A DNA stretch of 41,263 bases from Priapulus caudatus (lineage: Eukaryota > Priapulida > Priapulimorpha > Priapulimorphida > Priapulidae): NCBI RefSeq assembly GCF_000485595.1, contig NW_014577166.1, positions 36,944 to 78,206 of the forward strand. The letters are read 5' to 3'. The notes beneath the pieces are model-generated. The model saw only the letters and a program-made list of their open reading frames with translations, had not been told where the DNA came from and searched no databases. This document shows, piece by piece, positions 29,575-41,263 of this stretch. The position numbers and the translations under genes are program-made. The first letter of the stretch is position 1. Every line of letters begins with the position of its first letter.

Positions 29575-32125
29575 GGCAGCCATGCCGTGACAGCTAGCCG
29601 TGACAGCTAGCCGTGGAAACCTAGCCGTGACACCTAGCCGGGACCTAGGCGCCGCTACACCTATGTGACCTAGCGTGACACCTAAGCGTGCACCTGCCGT
29701 GAAACTAGCCGCTGACAACCTACGACGTGACACATAACGCGCTACACCTATGTGAACTAAGCGCGCGTGACACATACGTGACCACGCCTAGCCGGGCACC
29801 TAGCGTGACACCTAGCCGGTGACACATAGACCGTGAACCTAGACGTGCACCTAACCGTGAACCTAACGTGCCCTAGCCGTTGGAACGAACCGTGACACCT
29901 ACGTGACACCGTACGTGCACATAGCCGTGCCTAGCTTGTTACACATAACGTGACACCTAGCCGTGACACTAGCCGTGACACTAGCCGTGACACCTAGCCG
30001 TGGACACCTAGCGCCGCTACACCTATGTAGACACCTAGCCGTGAAACTAGCGCGCTAACTGGGGAACCTAGCCGTGCACCTAGCCGGTTACAGCTAGGCG
30101 TGACAGTAGCTCGTGACATTAGCCGGTGAAGCAGCCGTGAAGGATAGCCGGGACACTAGCTGGGGCGCTCACATACGTGACACCTAGCGTGACACTGCCG
30201 CGCTACACCTAGCGACGTGATACAGCCGTGGCATAGCCTTACCTAGCCGTGGCACCTAGCGGTAACCTGCCTTTTACACTACGTGACACTAGACGCGTGC
30301 ACACCTGAGCCTGCTAAATACCGATGCAACCTAGCGGACACCGAGCCGCGTACACTAGCCGTGATACCAAGCCGTGTAGAACTAGCCATTACACTGCGGC
30401 GTGACACCTAGCGTACATAGCCGTGTTACATATGTGAACCGAGCCCTGCACCTAGCCGTAACACCTAGCCTTGACGACACAGGGGACGTGACACTGCCGT
30501 GCAACCAGCCATGCACCTAGCCGTGACTCTAGCCTTGCTCACGACGTGACACTTAGCCTGAACACTGCCTTGCTACACATACGTGACACGAGCCCTGGCA
30601 TAGCCGTGCACCCTGCGTGGAACATACGGGAACCTAGCCGTGACAGCTAGCCTTGCGTAACAGACGTGACACTGCGTGACACCGACGTGGCACCTAGCCG
30701 TGACACCTGCTTGCGACAGCGTGACACTAGCCGTGAAAGCTGGCACGTGAACTAAGCCGTAGCCCTAGCTGTGACAGCTATCTGACACCTAGCGGCTAAC
30801 CTAGAGGACCTAGCCGTGACACGTGCGGGAATCACCTACGTGCACCTACCGTACAGTAAGCGTGACAGATTAGCCGTGACAGCGAGCCGTGACAGCGAGC
30901 GTGGACTAGGCCGTGAACAATAGCCGTGACCCGTAGCCGTGGACACTAGCGTGACCTAGCCGTGACACCTAGCCGTGGACACCTAGCGTGACAGCAGCGT
31001 GACACCTAGCCGGAACAACCTAGCCTGCTACAATGACGTTGACACTTAGCCGTGACACCTAGCTTGCTCACATAGTGACACTTAGCCCCGTGACACTAGC
31101 CTTGCTACGCATACGTGACACATAGCTGGTTGAACAGACGGGAACCTGCCGTCACCTAGCGTTGCACCTAGCCGTGACACCTAGCCGTGAACAGCCGTGA
31201 CACAGCTTGCTAAACTAGTGACACGTAGCCGTGACACCTAAGCTTTGCTACCATACGTGACACTAGGTGGCCACCTAGCCGTGACACCTAGCCTGGACAA
31301 TGTTTACATACGTGCACCTAGCCGTGACACCTTAGCCGTGACACGCTAGGTCGTGACACCTAGGTCGTGACATAGTCGTGACACCTAGTCTGACACATAA
31401 CACGTGACCTAGCGCGCTACCATACGTGGCCACCTGCCGTGACACCTAGTCGTGAAGCAGCGCGTGACAGCTAGGCCTGACACCTGCCGTGACACCTAGC
31501 CTGTGCTAACATGACGATGAACTGAGCCGTGACACATAGCGCTTGCTACAATACGTGGCAACGGAGCGTGAACTGCCTTGCTACGCATACGTGACACCTA
31601 GACGTGTTACCTACGTGCACATAGCGTGACACCTAGCCGTGAACGCTAGCGTGACACTAGCCGTGCAACCTAGCCCGTGACACCTAGCCTTGACGACACT
31701 AGTGACACTTAGCCGTGGACACCTAAGCTGCTACAAGACGTGCACCTAGCCGGGGGCACGAGCCGTGACACCTAGCCTTGGTTAACATCTGACACCTAGC
31801 GTGCACGAGCCGTGACACCTAGTCGTGACACCTAGTCGTGGACACCTAGTCGTGACACTAGTTCGTGAACCTACCGTGAACTAGCCCGCGCGGACACGAC
31901 GTGGCACCCTAGCCGTGACCGAGTCGTGCACAGCTAGCCGTTGAAGCTGAGCGGGACACCTAGCGGGACACCTAGCCGTGACACCGAACCGTGACACCTA
32001 GCGGACCGCTCCACCTATGTGACACCTAGCGTGCACCTAGCCGGACACGAGCGTGCACCTAACGTGACACCGCTAACGTGACACCTAGCCTTGTTACACA
32101 TACGTGACACCTAGCCGTGACTAGC
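29575..32125. repeat. Degenerate 13-bp satellite, unit ~ACACCTAGCCGTG
   Basis: About 2.55 kb of tandem copies of a 13-bp unit (CCTAGCCGTGACA), with a recurring longer variant CTTGCTACACATACGTGACA. Copies differ mostly by small insertions and deletions. Flanking sequence outside the array is clean. No open frame of note. Confidence 0.9.
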
Positions 32126-33700
32126 AGTCGATAACAGACGTGATGACGGTGCACTATAAGGTACCGCCGCTATTCGCCCGTTTTATTTCAACACATGGAC
32201 ACAGCGTATAGAAACAGCGCTCTAGCTGTAAATAATGAGTTTTTAACGTTGCGATTACTAGTATTGTTAGGGTATAATTATGGTTAGGTACGCGTGTGTT
32301 CGCGCACGGGTGAGTGAGTGCGCGCGTGTGTGTGTGCTTGCGCGCGTACGAGCGTGTGCGTGCGTGCGTGCGTGTGTGAGTACGAGCGTGTGCGTGCGTG
32401 CACGAGCGTGTGTGTTATTCATATTGAAATTATCAAGAGGTGTATTTATTATAATTACACAGCCGGTTATTGCTCCTGAAAATTCTTATAAACATTCTCA
32501 GAAAAATGTATGTATGTGCAGTGATTACTTCACCGTAAATAGTAAAAAAAAAATAAAAATATTTCCACTTTTTCACAAACGTGACTCATACATATCCCAT
32601 AGCAAGCAATTAATGCCAAGAACATAATTTCAAATCGTCCAGGTTTTTTGAATTTTTAACTAGTTGAGAAACAAAATATAAGTAATTCTGTTCACTTTTT
32701 ATGGTTAAATTGCTGCATTATACTTCATATTTTACTATATTGTTCGATGTGAACATACACTCGTGACTCATACATATCCCATAACAAGCCATGCCAAGAA
32801 CATAATATCAAATCGTCCAGGTTTTTTGGATTTTTAACTAGTTGAGAAACTATCTCATCAGGTAAGATTTTGACGATACGTTTAGTCCCGTTAGTTCTTA
32901 CTTTTAATGTAAATAAATGGCAACAAAATTTTTACAAATTTTACCATGAAAAATTCGTGACGTAGTCAATTTAAATACTTAATCATAAGAAATACCTACG
33001 TGCTTAATTTCCCGCGTGTGTGCGCGCCTACGTGTGTTATATTAATAATAAAATCATAATTAAGGATGTGTTCATTTTTATGTAGTCGAGATTAGAGGCC
33101 CTGTAAGTATACTTATGAATATTTTCAGAAAAATTACATATTACAAAGATTTGTATTCGTAAGAAATAATTGAAGAATAATTCGTACGAATAAATTCTAT
33201 GTGCTCTTAAAGTTATTTGTACCCCTCTATAAATAAATTTATCAACAAAATGTGCATGTTCACATAGTTTATAATTTTCATAACACGAAAAGCATACACA
33301 AATAGCACAAGTTTTTTCGTCATAAATAGTACAATTCAGCATCATTAACAAATATTACGTATACCTGTTTTAATAATCTCTTCAGCTTATCCGTTATATC
33401 TGCTTGCTTTCCATTACGTTAGTAATTTTTAATTTATCTATTGCTTGTGCCCTCTGATCTTTTTATACTAACTATATACGTTATATATCCATATTTAACT
33501 ATATATGTTAGTATATAGGGATTAGTACCGGTTCCTCATTTAGTAACTCGAATTATATTAATTTACTATTATCTCGAATAATATTATTAACTCGAAATAG
33601 ACTATTATTGATTATACCAGCAGTAGATAATAGAAGACTCTCTTCTATTCTCTACTCCTGATTATATGTATATAATCAAAAGCTAATAATACATGTGTAG
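32126..33700. other. AT-rich intergenic DNA with a short duplication
   Basis: A GT/GC/GAGT-rich stretch lies at about 32290-32415. A block of about 90 bp beginning GTGACTCATACATATCCCAT is present at about 32580-32672 and again at about 32763-32851 with a few differences. No gene is recognisable. Confidence 0.65.
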
Positions 33701-33987
33701 GTATATATGAATACTCGAAATTATAATTGTTTGGCATTTACGATCAGGAGGTGTTTCGCGGTTTCTCTTCTTTCCGGATTTGCGGAAATTTTCCGATATC
33801 GTCATGGTAGGTTTATCCAACTGTCGTCGCTCCACAACACGTGGCGCCAGCTAGCGAAGAATTTCCGGGGTTGGCTGCTGGGTGTGCGCAGGAAAGGACG
33901 TGTTTTGTTTACTTTCGTGTTAACTAATCAAATTTATCGGTGGAACACAATTTAAACACATATCGGGGAAACTTCCTGCATTTCAGA
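33701..33987 (+). promoter_or_regulatory. Probable 5' region of the vinculin gene
   Basis: More GC-rich than its surroundings, immediately upstream of the vinculin start codon, with TTCCGGATTTGCGGAAATTTTCCG near 33770 (paired GGAA/TTCC cores). An AG just before the start codon (CCTGCATTTCAG, 33986) and a donor-like CATG|GTAGGT at about 33806 could bound a 5' UTR intron. The promoter itself is not proven. Confidence 0.35.
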
Positions 33988-34044
33988 ATGCCGGTCTTTC
34001 ATACAAAGACGATAGAAAGTATTTTGGAGCCTGTAGCACAGCAG
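33988..34044 (+). CDS. VCL: Vinculin, first coding exon
   Basis: ATG at 33988 opens MPVFHTKTIESILEPVAQQ, then the donor CAG|GTAAGT. Known vertebrate vinculin begins MPVFHTRTIESILEPVAQQ, so 18 of 19 residues agree. Vinculin is a cytoplasmic actin-binding adaptor that joins talin and alpha-catenin to actin at focal adhesions and adherens junctions; this segment is the first helix of head domain D1. The exon ends in phase 0. No second exon (the ISHLVIMHEEGE-like segment) is visible downstream, so intron 1 is at least 7.2 kb and the rest of the gene lies beyond the window. Confidence 0.93.
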
Positions 34045-37000
34045 GTAAGTAGGATGATTGTGGAATGCGGCATGCGGGGTTGGCCATGCCCACCCACACA
34101 AGTTGCGGTAATGTTCGCATGCCTGTCGTATTTGATGCGCTATAGAAATCTTGTCATTGCAATTTTTGGTCATCACTTTGATCGTAACTACTCATTCATT
34201 GACAGCAATAGTACTGGCAAATGGTATCTATCGGTGCCAGGGATGCTTTGTTGATAGCATTTATAACTGTGTACCACTCGTCCACGCGTCAAATACTTGA
34301 AATTGCCGCTGTAAATTACATATGATAGAGATTGCAGACTAGCACGATTATCTAACCACGTAGAGCGCATTTTAAATCAGAGTTGACTGACATTTTAGGC
34401 TTATGTCTTTGGCTAATCTCATTGTTTTATATTTCCTGTGTTTAGAACTCGAGTACTAGTACTACTACTAGTACTACTACTAGTACTAGTACTAGAATTG
34501 CATACATAAACTTTTACAGTCATTATAACTTTCTATAAATATATAACAATTACCTGAAACGCTCAGTTCAAGTTGTATGTGTGGGCGGGGCCCCCATATC
34601 TACATTAGGGTTAGAAATGCACTTTTTGCTTTAGGCCAAACAAAAAAATAGGTGTACGTGTTTCCTATTACATCGAAAACAAAAGTAGGGTAGACCTGTA
34701 TAGGTAGGGATTTTTTTATTTTTTATTTTTTTTATTCTTCGGTTCCGAATATCCCTCTGATGCATGCAATAAAGGTGTATAACTATAGGTAGGGATAGGT
34801 TAGTAATCAAGTCCAGAACGTGTTTGTAGTAAAACATCTCAAGTTTTGTCTGTCAGATTTCAAATGAAAAAACTTTTCTTTTTTTCTCTTTTAAAAGTTT
34901 TGGGTCGGCCCTAATAATCTGGGGACGGTCGGTCGACCGGAAACACACCTATTTTTTTGTTTGGCCTTAGAGGAAATACTTTCTATCAGGAAAGCAGGCA
35001 TCACACTTGCTCATCCAGGCAAAACGTCAAGAAAACCATAGCAGTTCCACTTCTTCCCACCCCGGCCAACAGTACTGTCCTATTGCCTCTGCCCATACCG
35101 AAGCTGGCTCGCCCGCCTAACTTTGTTTTCCCTGATTCATTCATTCTAAATATGGTCACCCATGCTCAACCCAAGTTGCACATTGAATGAAGCACAGATG
35201 GTAACATATATAGGCTCAACCCAATTTTAAAACACCAAACAACTGGTCATCCTTTTCAAGAGAAAATTATCTATAACTTTGTTGCGTTTACTTTATACTT
35301 ACTTACCGGTTACTTACTTTTTGCTACTATGCCACGGTTTATCCGAAATTTTTGGGTAGCAAGTATTTGCTGTCGACGTTGAGATTAGGCAGCAAAACTG
35401 CTGCTTGTTGCCTTTACTTTATACATGATGGGGTTATGGTTGGGTTTAGATTAGCATTAGGGTGATATCTGATTATGATGTATGTACGTATAGGCCCTGA
35501 AGTAGGATTGCACCCATTGTGACCCATGAGACAATACTACATGAGCTATATATGCATGAACTGTATGCAATACTCATATTTAATTGTTCGTAATTAGGAG
35601 GTTGTTTTCGAAAGGAAGATTATTAGGAAAGGTGTTCTATCCTATGTATTGTATCAGTCTGATAAGCATTTATTCAAGACAAGTTGATATGTTAGAAGTG
35701 CTTAGCGATTTGACCATTAATAGTCATCTCAAAACTCACATGACCTATAACCCGAGTGCCTTGTATACATACAATGGCATTCCAAGTTTTGGTACAGTCA
35801 CAGTTTACTCTCTGAAAGTTAGGGAGTTAGAATGTGGTTAACACTGGTTATGTTAACCTATAGAGTTAGGATTAACCCACACCCAACCATAACAGGTGAA
35901 ATTTTGGACTCCATCTGAACTGTAAGTCGACTACGGTTTTCTGTAGTTGCAATCACATATTTAAACCAATATATTATGGACAAGTAATGAAAATAAACTA
36001 ATGTCTGAGAGGGATCATTATTGGTGATAAGTTTTAGTTTTTATATTGCAAGTACTAGATGCACTTCCTTAAAATATTTCCAGCTTTATATAAACATTAG
36101 TATATTTTTTATATTTCATTTAATTTCTTATTCGTTTTTTCTATTCTAAATTGGGCAATATTGAATGTTTATGAGATATATTGAGTCACAAATTAAGGTG
36201 AATGTCCTCTAGTACAGTTTCTGTACCACATGAGTTCCTATTTCAGGGGATGGCTACCCATAAATAGCATGTCAATGAGAATCCTGGCATATTCTAAGCC
36301 TAGAGAGTCTGCTGCTGTATCAATTCTCTGGTAGTTTAGAGCATGGCTTCAAGATGTGGGGAGACATGTGGCAGACATCAGTGGCTATAACCTACTGAGT
36401 TTCAAGTACTGTACCACATATATCACGTTTCATGCAATTATTTTGGAGTAAAAATGCAGTATGTCTATGATTGAGAACGTATCAATATGAAGAGTAGATA
36501 TGTCCGTGGTATTTAAGTGAAAACAGGGTTTGAATTTGTGATGGCAGTGCAGTGGTTGCATGCCCTCCTCACTTGGACTCGGAGTGATACCCCTAAAAAT
36601 TGCTCTATATGATCTGCGGAGGTAAACCGCTGTGATTACCCTATCTGGTGTGTCACTATAGCAAAGTTGCCATGGTAACATGTATTTGAAGGAGCAGTTT
36701 GTCCTGGTTCCCCTCTTAGTTAGATGCCCGAAAATTTCTCAAGACAACAATTGCATTGCCATAAAAATGTAAATTTGCCCCCGATAAGAGTAGCAAGGCT
36801 TTCTGAATAAGAATAATAAAATATAAAAGGCAATATTGGCCAGAATTCGTGTGTGAGATAAACAGAATCAATTCCTTAATTGTTAAAGAAGTAATTCCTA
36901 TGCGATTGAGGTCTGGGGAATTTGCTTATGAGCAATAACATTTTCAGAAATTTTGCGTTTTAAACATTAACTTTTGGTTTCTAGTGGAGCTGCACCACAT

Positions 37001-38060
37001 TTCACAGAATGCCAGCTAGGCACTGGGAGTCGGCGCTATCATTTATGCAGTTAAACACAGACTGTATGTTTACAGTACTATAAACATTTGGCAAATTCCA
37101 TGAAATTTACAGTAAACAGTTCGCTGTCTGGATTTCAAGTTGGTTGCGATCTTGTAAGTCATAGCGTGTACCATTTCGGCTCTCTAGAGTTTTGCATGCT
37201 TGGAACGCTTCCAAGTAGTGTATCACCAGTTAGTACAGGCAATAGTATTAGTATGAATTCTTTGCCAGATGCCTAAATTCTCTACTTGTTTCTATTTATT
37301 TTTGTGGGGGTTTCTTCGCACCCTTCTATGCTTTGCTGTACGTTGAGATAAAGGAATATATTGTTAGCTATACTAAAATTTCTGACCTCAGGGTCTCCCA
37401 GCACTCCATTATAACACGTGATGAATGCACGGCAATGTTATTGTCATTAGTATAGTCCGACTATCCTGTTCAGACTCACTATAGGCTGTGTTTGCTCGAA
37501 TTCAGTATGTATTTACGTACATGCATATTGACACAGTGGGTGCATGCTAATTTTACCAGGTGTTCCGTTGGTGTTTGCGTTTTACAATGTGTTGGCAGGC
37601 GTTCTGGCAATGACTAAAGGCATATAATACTATCCTTGCTTATATGTAGCATAGGGTCCATTTCCTCTGGTAAAGAATTATATGGCTGACGGGGCACAAT
37701 GACCCATCAGCAATAAATGATCATCAATGAAGAGTATAAAAATGTAATTAGCTGCTGGTAGCATAAAGTTTTATGCAATATAAAATTAGAGCAGTTATTA
37801 TTGATGCAGACTGACGCTCATCGTCAGATCTTCATCAAACACCGGTATCTAGTGATAAGCAAGTATTTTTGTAGCAGGTGGCAACTTCCGTTATAGCATA
37901 ATAATAAGAGAAGGATTTAAACATACACACGCGCTGTAATAATTCTTTCTCGGATGCACTTTGAAGGTTATTTATTCATGGCTATATCGGGGTAATATTT
38001 TGAAGTTAGTTTGCTTAGAAAAAGTTAAAAAAAAACATTTGCTGTGAACCCCCGAATTAT
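34045..38060 (+). other. Vinculin intron 1, first part
   Basis: No further exon is supported. Contains an ACT/ACTAGT palindromic microsatellite at about 34450-34493, a Harbinger-like MITE (listed separately) and otherwise ordinary AT-rich DNA. Confidence 0.6.
34634..34966. mobile_element. PIF/Harbinger-like MITE with TTA target duplication
   Basis: The left end GGCCAAACAAAAAAATAGGT is the reverse complement of the right end ACCTATTTTTTTGTTTGGCC. TTA lies on both sides (34631-34633 and 34967-34969). A three-base TWA duplication is typical of PIF/Harbinger transposons. 333 bp, no coding capacity. Confidence 0.8.
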
Positions 38061-38064
38061 ATCC

Positions 38065-38610
38065 CTGTTCTTTCTCCCCATCCCTCTCCCTCCCTCCCTC
38101 TCCCTCCCTCTTCCCCCTCTCCCTCCCCTTCCTCCCGCATCCCCTTCTCTCCACCCTCTACTCTCTCGGCTCCCTCCTCTATCTACCTTCCTCCCGCCCT
38201 CATCTCCCTCTCTCTCTCTCTCCTTGCCCTCGCCTCCCTCCTTCTCGTCTCCTTCTTCCCTCCCTCTACCTTCCTTTCCTCCCTTCCCTCCTCGTCCTCC
38301 GCTCAGCTCTGTCTCCATCCCTCTCCCTGTCCTCCTCTCTTCTCCCATTCCTTCCTCTCCTTCTCCCTTTTCTCCCCCCTTCCCCTCCCCTCTTCCCTCT
38401 TTCTCTCTCTCCCTTTTCCTCGCATCCTCTCCCTTCTCCCTATTCCCCCTCTCCTACCTACCTCGTTCTCTTGTCTTCTTCTCTCTCCTCTCTCTCTCTC
38501 TCTCTGCTCTCCTCTCTCTCTCGCTGCTGACAACACACTTATCTACTTTCTACTCCTCCCATCCTTTCGCCGTCTGCCCCTCTCTCTCTCCCTTTCTTTC
38601 TTGCTCTCAT
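38065..38610. repeat. Long C/T-only (polypyrimidine) tract
   Basis: About 540 bp of mostly C and T on the plus strand (CCCTCCCTCC, TCTCTCTC and similar) with few purines. Long open frames on either strand (Ser/Pro/Leu-rich or Arg/Glu-rich) are translated repeat, not genes. Confidence 0.9.
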
Positions 38611-39170
38611 TGTCTGCGCTTGCACTTGTGCAGCGTCCTCGCCGCCTTCCGTCAAGTTGTGCGAGTAGCTTGTTTGTACACGGTTCAAGATGTCCGTCAA
38701 TACTGGTACCTGGACTTCCGTAGGAATTACTTATTTTCTACAGTGGTGCCAGAATAGACCTCTCATGCGCCTGCCCGTTTCGGCATCGCCCATCACTGTT
38801 CCTCATTTATATATACCAGAATTCCGGAAGCGGCCTGGCTCCGACCCCCGTGCTTATACACCCCAGACCTGCTATTTGCATCAGCCTGATATAATTGTGC
38901 CTTCACTCGTCCTGGCCCGCTCAACCGACGAATATCCCCCGCTTCCTCCCGGGCTTCATTAGCCATCGCTCGCGCCGCCCCCACTGCACGGAAATGCCCC
39001 TCTCATACTGAATAGTAGCGATGTTGTTGATGCGTATCACGAATTACACGAATTCGCTCGATCCCGACAGATCTCGCATATATTGGACAGCACCTGCAAC
39101 TATGAAATGCGCTAAGGGACAGGAAGTCTACACTTTATTATCCGGCGAGCCACCTCTGCACCTTGCAACT
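38611..39170. other. Complex DNA between two pyrimidine tracts in vinculin intron 1
   Basis: Balanced base composition. Short open frames occur on both strands, but no protein family is recognisable. A vinculin exon was looked for and not found. Confidence 0.5.
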
Positions 39171-39171
39171 C

Positions 39172-39246
39172 TCTGCATTCTCTCCTCTCTCTCTTCCTCT
39201 CTCTCACTACTCTCCTCCCCCTCTCTCTCTCGATCCCGCTCTCTCG

Positions 39247-39310
<64 letters not shown>

Positions 39311-39364
39311 ATCTCTCTCCTCTTCTCTCTTCTCCTCTCTCTCTCTCGTCTCTTCCTCTCCTCT

Positions 39365-39418
<54 letters not shown>

Positions 39419-39789
39419 CTCTCTCTCATCTCGTCTCTCTCTCTCATCTCTCTCTCTCTCTCTCTTCTCTCTCTTCCTCTCTACCTCTCTCGCTCGTCTC
39501 TCTCCACTCTCTCTCTCTCTCTCCTCCTTCTCTCTTCCTCTCTCCTCTCTCTCCTCTCTCTTCTCTCCTCTCCTTTCTCTCTCTCTCTCCTCTCTCTCCT
39601 CCTCTCTCTCTCGTCTCCTCTCTCCTCTCTCTCTCTCTCCTCTCCCTGCCATCTCTTCTCTCTCTCTCTCTCCTCTTCTCTCTCTCTCTCTCCTCTCTCT
39701 CTCGTCTCTCTCGCTCTCTCTCTCTCTTCTCGTCTTCTCCTCGCTCTCTCATCTCTCTCTCCTCTCTCGCTCTCTCTCTCTTCCTCTCG

Positions 39790-39870
<81 letters not shown>

Positions 39871-39957
39871 CTCTCTCTCTCTTCCTCTATCTCTCTCTCG
39901 CCATCTCTCTCTTCTCTCTTCCTCTCTCTCCTCTCTCTTCGCTCTCGCTCTCTCTCT

Positions 39958-39994
<37 letters not shown>

Positions 39995-40110
39995 TCCTCG
40001 CTCTCTCATCTCTCTCTCTCCGTCTTGCGCGCGCTCTCTCGCCTCCTCTCTCTCTCGCGTTGCATCTCTCTTCATCTCTTCGTCGTCCTCACTCTCTCTC
40101 TCTCTCTCGA
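39172..40110. repeat. ~0.94-kb (CT)n-rich polypyrimidine tract
   Basis: Almost only CT dinucleotides with CCTCT, TTCTCT and CGCTCT interruptions. The 366-codon and 340-codon Ser/Leu-rich plus frames and Arg/Glu-rich minus frames are products of the repeat. Confidence 0.95.
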
Positions 40111-40416
40111 TTTACACGTGAAATTATAGCTGCATATACAGTGCGGTTGTTGCTCATGCAGTTGATAGCCCGTGGTATCATGTAGTATAATTATATACAT
40201 GGTGGTGTGCAACCAGAACCTAAAAATGATAGAGAGCTCACCAAGTTTGCTTAGCTGATTTGTACCTATATTTTCGGATTTTGTTTATACGCGTTCTTAA
40301 ATAAGTTGAGAACTATAATTTATTTAAATTTCCAACGATCTTGTAATTCATTAGGGTGTATAATGTATGTGTTTCTTTTACCATGTATCACGTATGTCAC
40401 TGATTGCTGTTATGCT

Positions 40417-40616
40417 ATCAGGAGTGTCATAATATCAGTACTTGCGTATATTAAGAAGGAGAGCGTACAACGGTGAAATGCTGAAACCATGTTGCCGTAT
40501 TAATCGAATTAATAAACTTTTCCCGTTTTATTTTGACAGCATTTCAGCGTTGTACGTTCTCCTTCTTTATACGCTCAGCCTCTTGATAATATAGACTATA
40601 TTATGACACTCCTGAT
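40417..40616. mobile_element. Small foldback/MITE-like element
   Basis: The left arm begins ATCAGGAGTGTCATAAT (40417) and the right arm ends ATTATGACACTCCTGAT (40616). Inside, GAAGGAGAGCGTACAACG near 40456 answers CGTTGTACGTTCTCCTTC near 40548, so the arms extend about 75 bp with gaps. About 200 bp, no coding capacity. A target-site duplication is not clear. Confidence 0.75.
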
Positions 40617-41263
40617 CATGGTATTGCACGTGCGTATATCTTGTGTGCAAAGAGCAAGGTAACCGCGTGGGCATGGGCGCATCCTCATGGTTGGTCTTTT
40701 TCCCACCGTGCAGTTCGTATTATTTATTAGGGAGCTGGAAGATTTAAAACCAGTTTCCCTGCCACTCCTCCCTAAAGTGCATACACAGGCTTGTGGCAGC
40801 AAGTGTGGGTCGAGGTGTCATCATTTACATCTGCCAACAGTACGTGCTGTGCTTTCAGTAATTCATTCATGCTCGAGTTCTAACTTGATTGTGTCCTTTC
40901 ACTACGGCAGTTCTTTAAAATACACACGGGGTTTGGGGCAGAGAGTGTAAAAAGTAATTTCTGCTGCCTAAAGTTTCTTCATGCTCTTTTACTACTGTTC
41001 GTCAAAGCCTGACGACGTGTAGCGTGGTACAGCTGGTACCATCTGGGATACAGGATTGGGAAAAAATATATATGTGTATGCAACAGCAGGGTGCTATAGG
41101 AGAGTAAATAATATTCCCGATATAAGAGCAATATAACCTTACATGGTTGCTTGCCTGCATTTGGGTGCGCACAATATAACATCCACCTGGGAAAGGTTCA
41201 CGTTTTCTTCGCCTCATCCCCGGGGACAATATCAGTGGCTAGGTGAATATATATTATATATAT
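40617..41263 (+). other. Vinculin intron 1, continuing past the window
   Basis: Ordinary AT-rich DNA, no exon or RNA gene recognised. It ends in a TA-rich run at the window edge. Confidence 0.5.

Noticed and set aside
29575-32125. CRISPR-like array
   Set aside because: Units are 13 bp without unique spacers, in a eukaryotic context with no cas genes. It is a satellite.
38793-38984. Minus-strand frame MGAARAMANEAREEAGD...
   Set aside because: Short, no recognisable domain and no splice context. Left as unassigned DNA.
39021-40185. Ser/Leu-rich (366 and 340 codons) and Arg/Glu-rich open frames
   Set aside because: A CT-dinucleotide repeat has no stop codon in several frames, so these are expected by composition and have no domain.

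Overview
The window looks like nuclear DNA of an invertebrate animal. It has spliced genes with GT-AG introns, metazoan-type proteins (a PHF13/PHF23-type PHD finger protein, an ionotropic glutamate-receptor-like protein and vinculin), non-LTR retrotransposons, many short inverted-repeat elements and abundant microsatellites. The species or phylum cannot be fixed from the sequence. A 10-base N gap (25558-25567) shows it is an assembly scaffold.

Layout. 1-5150: AT-rich DNA holding a decayed CR1/Jockey-like LINE fragment (about 895-1905) and a fairly recent but broken APE-type LINE (about 2187-5060). 5535-5592: a cluster of promoter-like motifs (CRE, octamer, ZNF143/Staf-like) that may serve the PHF gene. 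6528-7677: two foldback elements back to back, sharing a central TTAA. 8144-13818 (+): four 3' exons of a PHF13/PHF23 homologue; the C-terminal PHD finger is complete and the 5' exon(s) are not resolved. Its last intron holds a 14-bp minisatellite and a pogo-like MITE. 13819-21051: 3' UTR and intergenic DNA with microsatellites.

21052-27846 (-): an ionotropic-receptor gene that I could assemble from 13 coding exons, all in matching phase, giving about 763 residues: signal peptide, short amino-terminal domain, split ligand-binding domain, TM1, pore loop, TM3, TM4 and a proline-rich tail. One intron appears to be GC-AG. Several introns contain long TG/CA tracts, one starting at the 5' splice site itself. 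29575-32125: a degenerate 13-bp satellite. 33988-34044 (+): the first coding exon of vinculin, followed by at least 7.2 kb of intron 1 with very long CT tracts and two more inverted-repeat elements.

The three genes have unrelated roles (chromatin reading, membrane signalling, cell adhesion) and are not an operon or a functional cluster. I did not find a new defence or metabolic system. The most notable items are the receptor's altered ligand-binding residues and unusual intron structure, the paired TTAA foldback elements, and the degenerate satellite.
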